Positions 8,283-15,590 of a stretch of 64,000 nt of DNA are shown here, piece by piece (the first letter of the stretch is position 1; each line of letters starts with the position of its first letter). A program made the translations under genes and the position numbers. The notes under the pieces were generated by a model, which made no database searches, was not told the DNA's origin, and saw only the letters and a list, made by a program, of their open reading frames with translations. Source of the DNA: Rheinheimera pacifica (GTDB taxonomy: Bacteria > Pseudomonadota > Gammaproteobacteria > Enterobacterales > Alteromonadaceae); NCBI RefSeq assembly GCF_900108485.1, contig NZ_FNXF01000007.1:1-64000 (forward strand), in the 5' to 3' direction.

Positions 8283-9350
8283 GCGCCGTTTTACCTGGGC
8301 TGGCAGCACGGGTAAGTCTGCTTTTGGCAACAAGAAGGTTGCCATATTAAACAAGTCGGTAAAAATACGGTTTTTCTCTGTCGTGCGTTTTAAATAATCA
8401 TGCCCGGACGAGCCACCAGTGCCAATTTTGGTACCCAGCATACGTTGTACCATCATGGCATGTTTGTAGCGCCAAATGGTTAGCAGCTCATCAATTTCGG
8501 TTAAACAGGTTAGCAACTGAAACGGCAGATTAAAAACCGGTTCTTCCTGATACAGGCTGATAAACAGCGCCGATAACATCGCCCGCTGGCTTAACCGGAA
8601 TGCACCGGATTGTTGCAGTTGCGCATACTTATCTTTATCCAGCAGTGCAGCAAACTTCTCCGCGGTGCGGGCAATTTCGGCCAGCTGCAGTTCGCGTTCA
8701 TGTTCGGCAATCTGTTCAATGGCCTGCACGGTGCTTTTATCTTCTGATAGCATGGCCTCGGTGGCTTGCTGATACATCTGCCAGAAGCTGAAGTTTTCCA
8801 GCTCAAGAAACGGCATCCGTTCCAGCCATTTTTCAATCCGCTCAAACAAGCTGGGCTCATGCTCCAGTTGCTGTAAAAAGTTACGATCTTTCTCATTCAG
8901 CCGGCTGTAAAAAGAGTTTTTATCAAAGTCGATACGAAAATCACTTTTTAAGCCCAGGCCAATTTCCAGCATTTTAAACTGAATGCTCTGGAAGCCGGAT
9001 GCCGGCACCAGATAATCACGAAATGACATAAAATCCTGTGGTGTCATCGTTTCAATCACACCAATCTGCTGATTGAGCAGTTGCTGAATCGTGATCACCC
9101 GCTTTAATTTATGTACTATGCCGGTAAGCTGTTCATCTTTAACTTCTTCACCGGCAAACACATCCATCACGGCCTTTAGTTCGTGCAAAATTTGCTTAAA
9201 CCACAGCTCATAAACCTGATGCACAATAATAAACAAAGTTTCATCGTGAGCCTCAGCAGCGTATTTGGCACTCTCCGGCGCCTGCGCTGTCAGTATTTTG
9301 TCCAGTTGCAGATAATCGCCGTAGTAGCAGGGAGTGGTATTTTTTTGCAT
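8253..9350 (-). CDS. kynA: Tryptophan 2,3-dioxygenase
   Basis: A haem enzyme that opens the indole ring of tryptophan to N-formylkynurenine, the first step of the kynurenine pathway. At 365 residues it is of the longer type. Diagnostic stretches are CYYGDYLQLDKIL, AHDETLFIIVHQVYELWFKQIL (proximal region), TPQDFMSFRDYL, SGFQSIQFK, and the C-terminal RYKHAMMVQRMLG with KIGTGGSSGHDYL, which shapes the substrate pocket. It starts 12 bases after a GAAGAA sequence. No kynureninase or formamidase gene lies beside it, so the pathway is completed elsewhere or the gene acts alone. The 3' end overlaps the convergent deacetylase gene. Confidence 0.95.
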   Translation of the reverse strand: MQKNTTPCYYGDYLQLDKILTAQAPESAKYAAEAHDETLFIIVHQVYELWFKQILHELKAVMDVFAGEEVKDEQLTGIVHKLKRVITIQQLLNQQIGVIETMTPQDFMSFRDYLVPASGFQSIQFKMLEIGLGLKSDFRIDFDKNSFYSRLNEKDRNFLQQLEHEPSLFERIEKWLERMPFLELENFSFWQMYQQATEAMLSEDKSTVQAIEQIAEHERELQLAEIARTAEKFAALLDKDKYAQLQQSGAFRLSQRAMLSALFISLYQEEPVFNLPFQLLTCLTEIDELLTIWRYKHAMMVQRMLGTKIGTGGSSGHDYLKRTTEKNRIFTDLFNMATFLLPKADLPVLPAQVKRRLGFYFAGEV

Positions 9351-9477
9351 TGCAGTTCTTCTGTCATGATCCTGTCGCGCATTGTAACAGCGAAGTGAGC
9401 TAACTCAATCTTTCAGTGGTCTTTTGCCGTAAAGCTGATTATGCTTTGAGCTGACTGTAAACAAGATTGAGGCAAGT

Positions 9478-9738
9478 ATGAAACTGGACGACGATATCCA
9501 CAACTATTATGAAAAACTGACACTGGATCATATTGTTGAGTTGGGGCTGGACCAGCAGAAAGATGCTGAGTATCTGGCCGATCTATGCTGTATTTCGTTA
9601 AACCTGCTACCGCCGCGTTATATCCGCTACGAAGTAGATATGGCGTTTTATCTGCCACAAAGCGAGCGTTTTGAGATGCGGATGAAAGTAAAAGAAGCCG
9701 TTGCCAGAGCGTGCCAGTTTCTGGACAATAACGCGTGA
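9478..9738 (+). CDS. ComFB-domain small protein
   Basis: An 86-residue protein matching the late-competence ComFB family. It has an N-terminal YYEKL…DHIVELGL helix, a central [18 protein letters not shown] stretch and a C-terminal helix ([14 protein letters not shown]). In some bacteria ComFB-like proteins bind cyclic di-nucleotides; whether this one does is not visible. A strong GAGG precedes ATG 9478 by 4-5 bases. Its last codons overlap the start of ybaM by 4 bases (GTGA type), so the two are coupled. A diguanylate cyclase lies 2.6 kb downstream. Confidence 0.8.
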   Translation: MKLDDDIHNYYEKLTLDHIVELGLDQQKDAEYLADLCCISLNLLPPRYIRYEVDMAFYLPQSERFEMRMKVKEAVARACQFLDNNA

Positions 9739-9923
9739 GTACTGAGCTTGCTCAGGCTCCCGCGCATGTGCAACTGGCAGTAGATTTAATTATGCTGCTG
9801 GAGCAACATCAGATAGATGCCAATACCGCACTTTTGGCATTAGATATAGTGAAAAAAGATTTTGAACAGAAGCGGGATTTGGGTGGCAACCCCACCAGCC
9901 ACATCCCGGCACATACGTCATAA
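9735..9923 (+). CDS. ybaM: YbaM-family protein (DUF2496)
   Basis: A 62-residue protein whose first 45 residues align from memory with E. coli YbaM (53 aa), for example [16 protein letters not shown] and [13 protein letters not shown]. Function is unknown. The start is a GTG at 9735 overlapping the ComFB gene. The tail (about [16 protein letters not shown]) is not family-like: it is read from the strand complementary to the 3' part of the 4.5S RNA gene (9885-9994), so its sequence is dictated by the RNA. This explains both the extra length and the odd composition. Confidence 0.82.
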   Translation: MSTELAQAPAHVQLAVDLIMLLEQHQIDANTALLALDIVKKDFEQKRDLGGNPTSHIPAHTS

Positions 9924-9994
9924 ACTGTGGCTGCTTCCTTCCGGACCTGACCAGGTTCGCTTACTAGTATTGCGAGAGGACCAATGGGGTTACC
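9885..9994 (-). ncRNA. ffs: 4.5S RNA (bacterial signal recognition particle RNA)
   Basis: The minus strand carries the near-invariant SRP core CAGGTCCGGAAGGAAGCAGCC with its GGAA tetraloop. It then reads through a GTGCCGGGATG segment as in E. coli 4.5S RNA. The ends pair: GGTAACCCCAT at the 5' end (9994) with GTGGGGTTGCC at the 3' end (9885), giving a 110-nt rod-like RNA (E. coli 114). The RNA binds Ffh and targets nascent membrane proteins to FtsY. It lies antisense to the last 39 bases of ybaM. Confidence 0.96.
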
Positions 9995-10024
9995 ATTGAA
10001 CTGCTGAATCCTCAACAGGCGCGC

Positions 10025-10053
10025 ATTATGCGCAAAAGCAGGCGTTGTTGCAA
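10025..10053 (-). promoter_or_regulatory. Sigma-70 promoter of ffs
   Basis: TTGCAA (10053-10048) and CATAAT (10030-10025) are spaced by exactly 17 bases on the minus strand. A GC-rich GCGCGCC discriminator follows, typical of stringently controlled stable-RNA promoters. The predicted start near 10018 leaves a leader of about 24 nt before the mature 5' end, the same as the RNase P-processed leader of E. coli 4.5S RNA. The -35 element lies in the loop of the terminator at 10033-10064. Confidence 0.75.
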
Positions 10054-10064
10054 GCCTGCTTTTG
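10033..10064 (-). terminator. Terminator hairpin after the DUF3014 gene, overlapping the ffs promoter
   Basis: CAAAAGCAGGC and GCCTGCTTTTG form an 11-bp stem with a 10-base loop. The minus strand reads TTTTG at the 3' side, and the DUF3014 stop codon is just upstream at 10075. The loop contains the ffs -35 box. Confidence 0.65.
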
Positions 10065-10074
10065 GCAAAATTGG

Positions 10075-10929
10075 CTACTGCAGCAATTGTTTGTAGCGCT
10101 GTAATACCGCTTTAAAGCGTTGTTGGTTGTCCGGCCCCAGCCGCAGCATTTGCTTTTGCGGCGCTGGCAGCTGCTCTATCGCCGGATCAGCAAATACATA
10201 TACTACTGAGGGCCGCTCCAGTGTCAGCGGGTAACTTACTTCTGGTGTCTCCAGCAGTACGTCGATAGCCGCTATCAGCTTGTGTTTAAATAACTCGTCC
10301 GGGTATCCCAGCTCAGCATAAGCTTGCTGTAGTAATGGCTCGTAACGGTTAAACAGGGCCAGCATCTGCTCAGCAGGCACGCTTTCAATCAACTGAATAT
10401 ACGGCTGATAACGGGCAAAACTGCTTTCATTCAGTTGCATGGGGTCACCTTCACCGAGGGCAAATTTTTGCTCCAGCGGGCGTAACAACCGATGACCGGT
10501 AGCAAGCTGCCCTTGCGCGATATTGTCGGTTTGCACAACAAAATTACGCAACATCTCTTCGGTAACAAAAAGGCCAGCCAGGCCGGAGCGCCAGTTTAAT
10601 GCCAATAAACGTTGTTTAACCTCAGCATCTGACTCATCCAGCACTGGTAACGCCACCTCAGGCTCTGCAACAGCTTCTGTAACCCCTGGTTCAGTTACTT
10701 GCTCTGGCGAGGGTTCAGTAGTATCAGGTTCTAACGTATCTTGCTCTGGTTCTGTTTCAGGCTGTGGCGTTACAGGCTCTGTGATTGCAGGCGGCAATAA
10801 ATTAATTGCCGGCTCCTGCTCGTCATCTTTGGCCAGTAACAGCCATAGGGCAATAAGTACTACGATGACGATAGCGGCTATGCCTGCGTAATATAACTGC
10901 TGATTATTGTTCGGTTTTTGTTCTGCCAT
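10075..10929 (-). CDS. DUF3014-family membrane-anchored protein
   Basis: A 284-residue protein from ATG 10929, chosen because GAGG lies 5 bases upstream; an in-frame upstream start at 10977 lacks such a site. Order: short cytoplasmic N terminus, one membrane segment at about residues 13-33, a Pro/Glu/Thr-rich linker (about 35-95) and a C-terminal helical domain of the DUF3014 type, with RSGLAGLFVTEEMLRNFVVQTDNIAQG and YPLTLERPSVVYVFADP. The orientation is probably periplasmic. Function is unknown. Divergent from the patatin gene with a 78-base shared promoter region. A terminator follows the stop. Confidence 0.82.
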   Translation of the reverse strand: MAEQKPNNNQQLYYAGIAAIVIVVLIALWLLLAKDDEQEPAINLLPPAITEPVTPQPETEPEQDTLEPDTTEPSPEQVTEPGVTEAVAEPEVALPVLDESDAEVKQRLLALNWRSGLAGLFVTEEMLRNFVVQTDNIAQGQLATGHRLLRPLEQKFALGEGDPMQLNESSFARYQPYIQLIESVPAEQMLALFNRYEPLLQQAYAELGYPDELFKHKLIAAIDVLLETPEVSYPLTLERPSVVYVFADPAIEQLPAPQKQMLRLGPDNQQRFKAVLQRYKQLLQ

Positions 10930-11007
10930 AACAACCTCGGTAGCGATCTGACGGTGTAACGCGATTAAGCGTTGCATTCTTTAACGATTCCAGCAATATA
11001 CTAAGCA

Positions 11008-12192
11008 ATGAGCCTGTTGTCTGGAAAAAGTTCAACTTCTGTTATGTCTGAACACGATGTAAAAGCCGCAAAAAAGACGGCATTATTATTAACTGGCGGC
11101 GGAGCCCGGGCGGCTTATCAGGTCGGGGTGTTAAAAGCGATAGCACAGCAGTACCCCCGTAGCAGTAAATTGCCGTTTCAGATCATCAGTGGTACGTCTG
11201 CCGGGGCCATTAATGGTGCCGCGATGGCATGTTATGCCTCCTGCTTTCATCTTGGCGTTAAAAAGCTGGAGTGGATTTGGCGCAACTTTCATACTGATCA
11301 GGTGTATTACTCTGACTACCCCAGGGTGTTCCGGCAGATACTGCGCGGCATTTTCAGTGCATTTCAGGCTGACTACGCCAATAAAACAGCGGTTAGCCTG
11401 TTTGACAACAAACCACTGCGACAGATGCTGCTCAAAGTATTGGATCTTAAAAGGATTGACCGCAATATTATGGGCGGCTATCTGTCCAGTATTTCGGTTA
11501 CCGCCTCGTGTTATAACAACGGCGACTCAATCACTTTTTTCCAGTCAGATCAGGCGCAGGAATGGCGCCGGGCTAAACGTTGTGGCCAGCGTACCTTGCT
11601 GGGTGTGCATCACTTAATGGCATCTGCGGCTATTCCACTGGTATTTCCGTCAGTGCGTATTCATCAGCAGTATTTTGGCGACGGCTCAGTAAATCAGCTG
11701 GCACCACTTAGCGCTCCTATTCACCTTGGCGCAGATAAAATACTGATTATTGGCGTGGCCGATCCGCGTAAGAATGAACACAACCAGCGGATGATGCATC
11801 ATCCGGGGCTGGCAACCATTGCCGGGCATTTGCTTGATACTGTTTTTACCGACAGTTTAAACTCGGATCTTGAACGCATGCAGCGGGTTAATAACACCAT
11901 TCAGACGATGCAACAGCACGGCATAAAAACGGATCTTAAGCCGGTACAAAGCCTGTTTATCAACCCCAGCCAAAACTTTAGCCAGATTGCCAGCGAGCAT
12001 TTTTTATCTCTGCCCATGGCGGTACGTACCATTTTGAGAATGACCGGCATTCGCCAGCATTCAGATTCCAGCCTGGCCAGCTATTTACTGTTTGAACAGC
12101 GCTATACCCGCCGGCTAATTACCCTCGGTTATGAAGATGCCACAGCTCAAATGGACACTATTTTGCAGTTTCTTGCCGATGACAACCACTAA
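11008..12192 (+). CDS. Patatin-like phospholipase
   Basis: A 394-residue patatin-fold lipid acyl hydrolase. It shows the oxyanion-hole loop GGGARAAYQVG (about residues 30-40), the nucleophile elbow GTSAG (S64) and the catalytic aspartate in GDGSVNQ (D225), so the Ser-Asp dyad is complete. No signal peptide or membrane segment is seen, which suggests a cytoplasmic or peripheral enzyme acting on phospholipids. The start at 11008 has only a weak ribosome site; ATG 11044 is an alternative. Many gammaproteobacteria carry a similar uncharacterised protein of this size. It stands alone as a plus-strand transcript ahead of the GGDEF gene, with a 132-base gap. Confidence 0.88.
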   Translation: MSLLSGKSSTSVMSEHDVKAAKKTALLLTGGGARAAYQVGVLKAIAQQYPRSSKLPFQIISGTSAGAINGAAMACYASCFHLGVKKLEWIWRNFHTDQVYYSDYPRVFRQILRGIFSAFQADYANKTAVSLFDNKPLRQMLLKVLDLKRIDRNIMGGYLSSISVTASCYNNGDSITFFQSDQAQEWRRAKRCGQRTLLGVHHLMASAAIPLVFPSVRIHQQYFGDGSVNQLAPLSAPIHLGADKILIIGVADPRKNEHNQRMMHHPGLATIAGHLLDTVFTDSLNSDLERMQRVNNTIQTMQQHGIKTDLKPVQSLFINPSQNFSQIASEHFLSLPMAVRTILRMTGIRQHSDSSLASYLLFEQRYTRRLITLGYEDATAQMDTILQFLADDNH

Positions 12193-12324
12193 TTAGCTGT
12201 CAAAGCTTTGGCATTTTGGCCACAGCTTTGTTTAGCAAATTTGCTATCACACTGATAATTATTACTATAATATTTCTGGCCTGTTATTTGCTTTATTAGA
12301 AAAAAAGCATCAACGGATCCCCAT

Positions 12325-13227
12325 ATGGAATACCTGTTAGTACACGAGGTTGCCCTAAGTAACGCCCCCAGCTACGCAGCTATGACCAAACTGCAGCACT
12401 GGCCTGAGCTGGCAGAATGCGCAGAACAAAGCCTGATCAGCCAGTTGCAAACCACGCTGGATATTCAGCAACAGCTGAATATTATTTCTATGGCGGTAGG
12501 CAAAGTTTTGCCGTTGTCGGCCCTGACGTTAAAAACCGCGGTTGGTGACTTCGAGGCCATCGGTTCAAGGCCTGCGGATATTGAGCATCGCAGTGTGTTG
12601 GTGCTAAACCAACAATGCCTGGCCGAACTGATTTATCAGAGCGAATATGCCTTTACCCCGATGATTCAACGCGAGCTGTTACTGCTTGAAAGCGAATGGC
12701 TGTTTGCGCTGCGCAATGCTCTGGTGGTATGCCGGTTACAACAAATGGCGCTGAAAGACACGCTAACCGGCCTTGGCAACCGCCGCTTTTTTGACGACAG
12801 TTTTGATAAGGCCATACAGTTGGCAAAACGCCATACTGAACCTTGTGCCTTACTGTTACTGGATTTAGATAACTTTAAGCAGGTTAATGACGTTGCTGGC
12901 CACAGCGCAGGCGACGACGTATTGTTGGCGGTAGCGGATTGTCTGCGTGATACGTTGCGCGCCACAGACAGCTTATTTCGCTTCGGCGGAGATGAATTTG
13001 CAGTGATTTTAACGGCACAGGATGCCAACTGTGCTGAGCTGGTTGCCCGCAGATTACTGCGTGCAATAAACCAGCATCATCTATGCAAACAATATGAGGT
13101 AAGTGCCAGTGCTGGCCTGGCTTTACTTAGCACACCGGAGCAAAGCAGTAAGCAATTGTTTGCTGCCGCTGACAACGCTTTATATTCAGCGAAAGACGCA
13201 GGTAAAAGCACGGTACGGGTGGCCTAA
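12325..13227 (+). CDS. Diguanylate cyclase (GGDEF domain)
   Basis: A 300-residue cytoplasmic protein with a C-terminal GGDEF domain (about residues 140-300) that makes cyclic di-GMP from two GTP. The signature GGDEF is intact at residues 221-225. An RATD at 212-215, five residues upstream, is the canonical allosteric I-site for product inhibition. The N-terminal 135 residues have no membrane segments and resemble a small GAF-like sensory domain, but I cannot identify its ligand. Its stop overlaps the convergent tilS stop by 4 bases. An active enzyme is predicted. Confidence 0.92.
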   Translation: MEYLLVHEVALSNAPSYAAMTKLQHWPELAECAEQSLISQLQTTLDIQQQLNIISMAVGKVLPLSALTLKTAVGDFEAIGSRPADIEHRSVLVLNQQCLAELIYQSEYAFTPMIQRELLLLESEWLFALRNALVVCRLQQMALKDTLTGLGNRRFFDDSFDKAIQLAKRHTEPCALLLLDLDNFKQVNDVAGHSAGDDVLLAVADCLRDTLRATDSLFRFGGDEFAVILTAQDANCAELVARRLLRAINQHHLCKQYEVSASAGLALLSTPEQSSKQLFAAADNALYSAKDAGKSTVRVA

Positions 13228-14522
13228 TCCTGTTTTTGCCAGCTCAACCAGCACTTTGCCTGCTGCGGATCAGTGCTTGAAGCGAAACCTGCTACTGCAA
13301 CCAGTTCGCCATTAACCAACAGCAGCGGCACCTGCAGCCGCAGCCAGGGCGGCACCTGCCATAACTTAAACCACTGTTTTAATGGCTTACTTACCGCACT
13401 GCCCGCAGGCTTAAACCGCAAGCTTAACTGGCCAAATACAATCTCTGCTGACATTGCTGCCAGCGGCAATGCGTCAGGCTGTGGCTGTGCAGAAAAATAC
13501 AAACTGCTGCCACAGGGCAGCTGTAGTTTTGCTTCCCCCTGCCAGCTTAAACCTTGCACCGGTGCCGCGACCTGCGCATCCGTTAGCAGGTAAAGCTTGT
13601 CCGCAAAGCGGCGTAACTGATAGTTACCGCATACCAACACAGGTGTAGCATCGCCACGGGCGGCAATAACCTGCTGTTTTAGCGTAGTAAGCCAATGAGT
13701 TTGTGGGTTTAATGCATAATTCTGCAGCCAGCGGCGGATCACTAAATCTTGCTGCAAAGGTATCAGTTTTGCCAGCTCTGTCAGCAGCAAGGTATTATTA
13801 CGTACACAACTTTGTTGTGCCTGTTCGGTGTAATAGTCAGCCAGTTGCTGCAAATCTGCCAGATGCTGCATGCTACGCCGCGCAGTAGCAATAAATTGCG
13901 GCCAGCGCTGCAGCAGCACCGGGGTAATATGCTGACGGATAAAGTTACGCTCAAAGCGGGTATCTTCGTTGCTGTCATCGTTCACCCAGTTCAGTTGATT
14001 CTGCCCGGCATAAACCGCAAGTTCAGCCCGGCTAAAGGGTAGCAAAGGCCGGGACAGCATACCTGCGGCAAAACTGCGCTGCGCGGCAATACCACTTAAG
14101 CCGGCGGGCCCTGAGCCGCGCTTTAAGGCTAATATCAGGCTCTCCAGTTGATCATCACCATGATGTGCCGTTAATAATAAGTGTTTGTCTGAGCAAATAA
14201 ATTCTGCCAGCGCCTGATAGCGTGCCGTACGGGCTTTTAATTCAAGGTTGTCACGGCCAGTCAGCGCTACGCTGCGCTGCACAAATGCTATACCCCGCTC
14301 CGTGCACTGCCTGGCACAAAAGTCGCCCCACTGAGCGGCAGAGGCGCTTATGCCATGATTAATATAAACAGCCTGTAGTGCAAATGGCTGCAGTAGCCGG
14401 GCTTTGGCCAATAAATCGAGCAATACCATAGAATCCAGCCCGCCACTGAGTGCCAGTACTACATGGCTGTCAGGTTGCAGTTGCAAAGTCTGAAGTAAAC
14501 TGTCGGGGCTAAGATCGGACAT
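13224..14522 (-). CDS. tilS: tRNA(Ile)-lysidine synthetase
   Basis: An N-type ATP pyrophosphatase that converts cytidine-34 of the CAU-anticodon isoleucine tRNA to lysidine, changing both its charging and its decoding to AUA. The PP-loop SGGLDS is at residues 26-31, followed by YINHG and TAHHGDDQLES. The C-terminal TilS substrate domain ends about residue 425. Length 432 is the same as E. coli. It follows accA on the same strand but behind a terminator, so it probably has its own promoter in the 14523-14570 stretch. Confidence 0.95.
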   Translation of the reverse strand: MSDLSPDSLLQTLQLQPDSHVVLALSGGLDSMVLLDLLAKARLLQPFALQAVYINHGISASAAQWGDFCARQCTERGIAFVQRSVALTGRDNLELKARTARYQALAEFICSDKHLLLTAHHGDDQLESLILALKRGSGPAGLSGIAAQRSFAAGMLSRPLLPFSRAELAVYAGQNQLNWVNDDSNEDTRFERNFIRQHITPVLLQRWPQFIATARRSMQHLADLQQLADYYTEQAQQSCVRNNTLLLTELAKLIPLQQDLVIRRWLQNYALNPQTHWLTTLKQQVIAARGDATPVLVCGNYQLRRFADKLYLLTDAQVAAPVQGLSWQGEAKLQLPCGSSLYFSAQPQPDALPLAAMSAEIVFGQLSLRFKPAGSAVSKPLKQWFKLWQVPPWLRLQVPLLLVNGELVAVAGFASSTDPQQAKCWLSWQKQD

Positions 14523-14570
14523 CGGCAGGAATAACCGGTTACATAAAAGAGGCTAAGGCTAACACAAAAT

Positions 14571-14598
14571 AAAAAGCCAGTGCAGAGGCACTGGCTTA
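14571..14598 (-). terminator. Rho-independent terminator after accA
   Basis: On the minus strand AGCCAGTGC and GCACTGGCT make a 9-bp stem with a short CTCT-type loop, followed by TTTTTATTTT. It ends the long bamA-to-accA gene series 19 bases after the accA stop codon. Confidence 0.85.
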
Positions 14599-14616
14599 TC
14601 AGCAATAAATTACTGC

Positions 14617-15573
14617 CTAGCAGTAACCGTAAGACATCAGACGCTTATAACGTACATCTAACAGCTCTTTGCTGCTCATTTGCTGCAGTTTTTGTAAATC
14701 GCGCAGCAGCGCCTGTTTTAATGTCTGCGCCATTTGCTCTGGTGCGCGGTGCGCGCCACCCAAGGGTTCAGGCAACACTTCATCAATCAGTTTCAGCTCT
14801 TTAATCCGCTCGGCGGTAATGCCCATGGCTTCAGCAGCCAGTGGCGCTTTTTCAGCACTTTTCCACAGGATTGAGGCACAGCCTTCCGGCGAAATAACAG
14901 AGTAAGTACTGTACTGCAGCATATTGACTTTATCACCAACCCCAATCGCCAAAGCGCCACCGGAGCCGCCTTCGCCGATCACGGTGCAAATCACCGGTAC
15001 TTTAAGCCCTGCCATTACCTTTAAGTTACGGGCGATAGCTTCAGACTGGCCGCGCTCTTCGGCACCAATACCCGGGTAAGCACCTGGTGTATCAATAAAA
15101 GTCACTATCGGCAGCTTAAAACGCTCGGCCATTTCCATCAGGCGCAGCGCTTTACGGTAACCCTCCGGACGGGGCATACCAAAATTACGTTTGATTTTTT
15201 CACGCGTGTCACGGCCCTTTTGGTGGCCAATCACCATCACCGGAATATCACCTAACCGTGCGGTACCACCAACAATAGCCTGATCATTAGCAAAAGTACG
15301 GTCACCGGCTAAGTCATCAAAATCGGTAAACATATGCTGAATATAGTCCAGTGTATAGGGCCTAAGCGGATGACGCGCCAGCTGCGCGACCTGCCATGCA
15401 CCTAACTCGGAAAAGATCTTTTTCGTCAGCCCCTGGCTTTTTTCTTTTAGTTTGTTGATCTCTTCTTCTAAACCCAAATCGTAGTCACCATTGCGGCTGA
15501 CGTTACGTAATTCGTCTATTTTTGCTTCAAGTTCAGCAATAGGTTGCTCAAACTCTAAATAATTCAGCATCAT
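14617..15573 (-). CDS. accA: Acetyl-CoA carboxylase carboxyltransferase subunit alpha
   Basis: 318 residues, the usual length. With AccD it forms the carboxyltransferase that moves the carboxyl group from biotin to acetyl-CoA, giving malonyl-CoA for fatty-acid synthesis. Conserved stretches are [66 protein letters not shown] and [15 protein letters not shown]. It lies 17 bases after dnaE as in E. coli and ends the block at a strong terminator. Confidence 0.98.
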   Translation of the reverse strand: MMLNYLEFEQPIAELEAKIDELRNVSRNGDYDLGLEEEINKLKEKSQGLTKKIFSELGAWQVAQLARHPLRPYTLDYIQHMFTDFDDLAGDRTFANDQAIVGGTARLGDIPVMVIGHQKGRDTREKIKRNFGMPRPEGYRKALRLMEMAERFKLPIVTFIDTPGAYPGIGAEERGQSEAIARNLKVMAGLKVPVICTVIGEGGSGGALAIGVGDKVNMLQYSTYSVISPEGCASILWKSAEKAPLAAEAMGITAERIKELKLIDEVLPEPLGGAHRAPEQMAQTLKQALLRDLQKLQQMSSKELLDVRYKRLMSYGYC

Positions 15574-15590
15574 CGACTGTCACTACCTAA

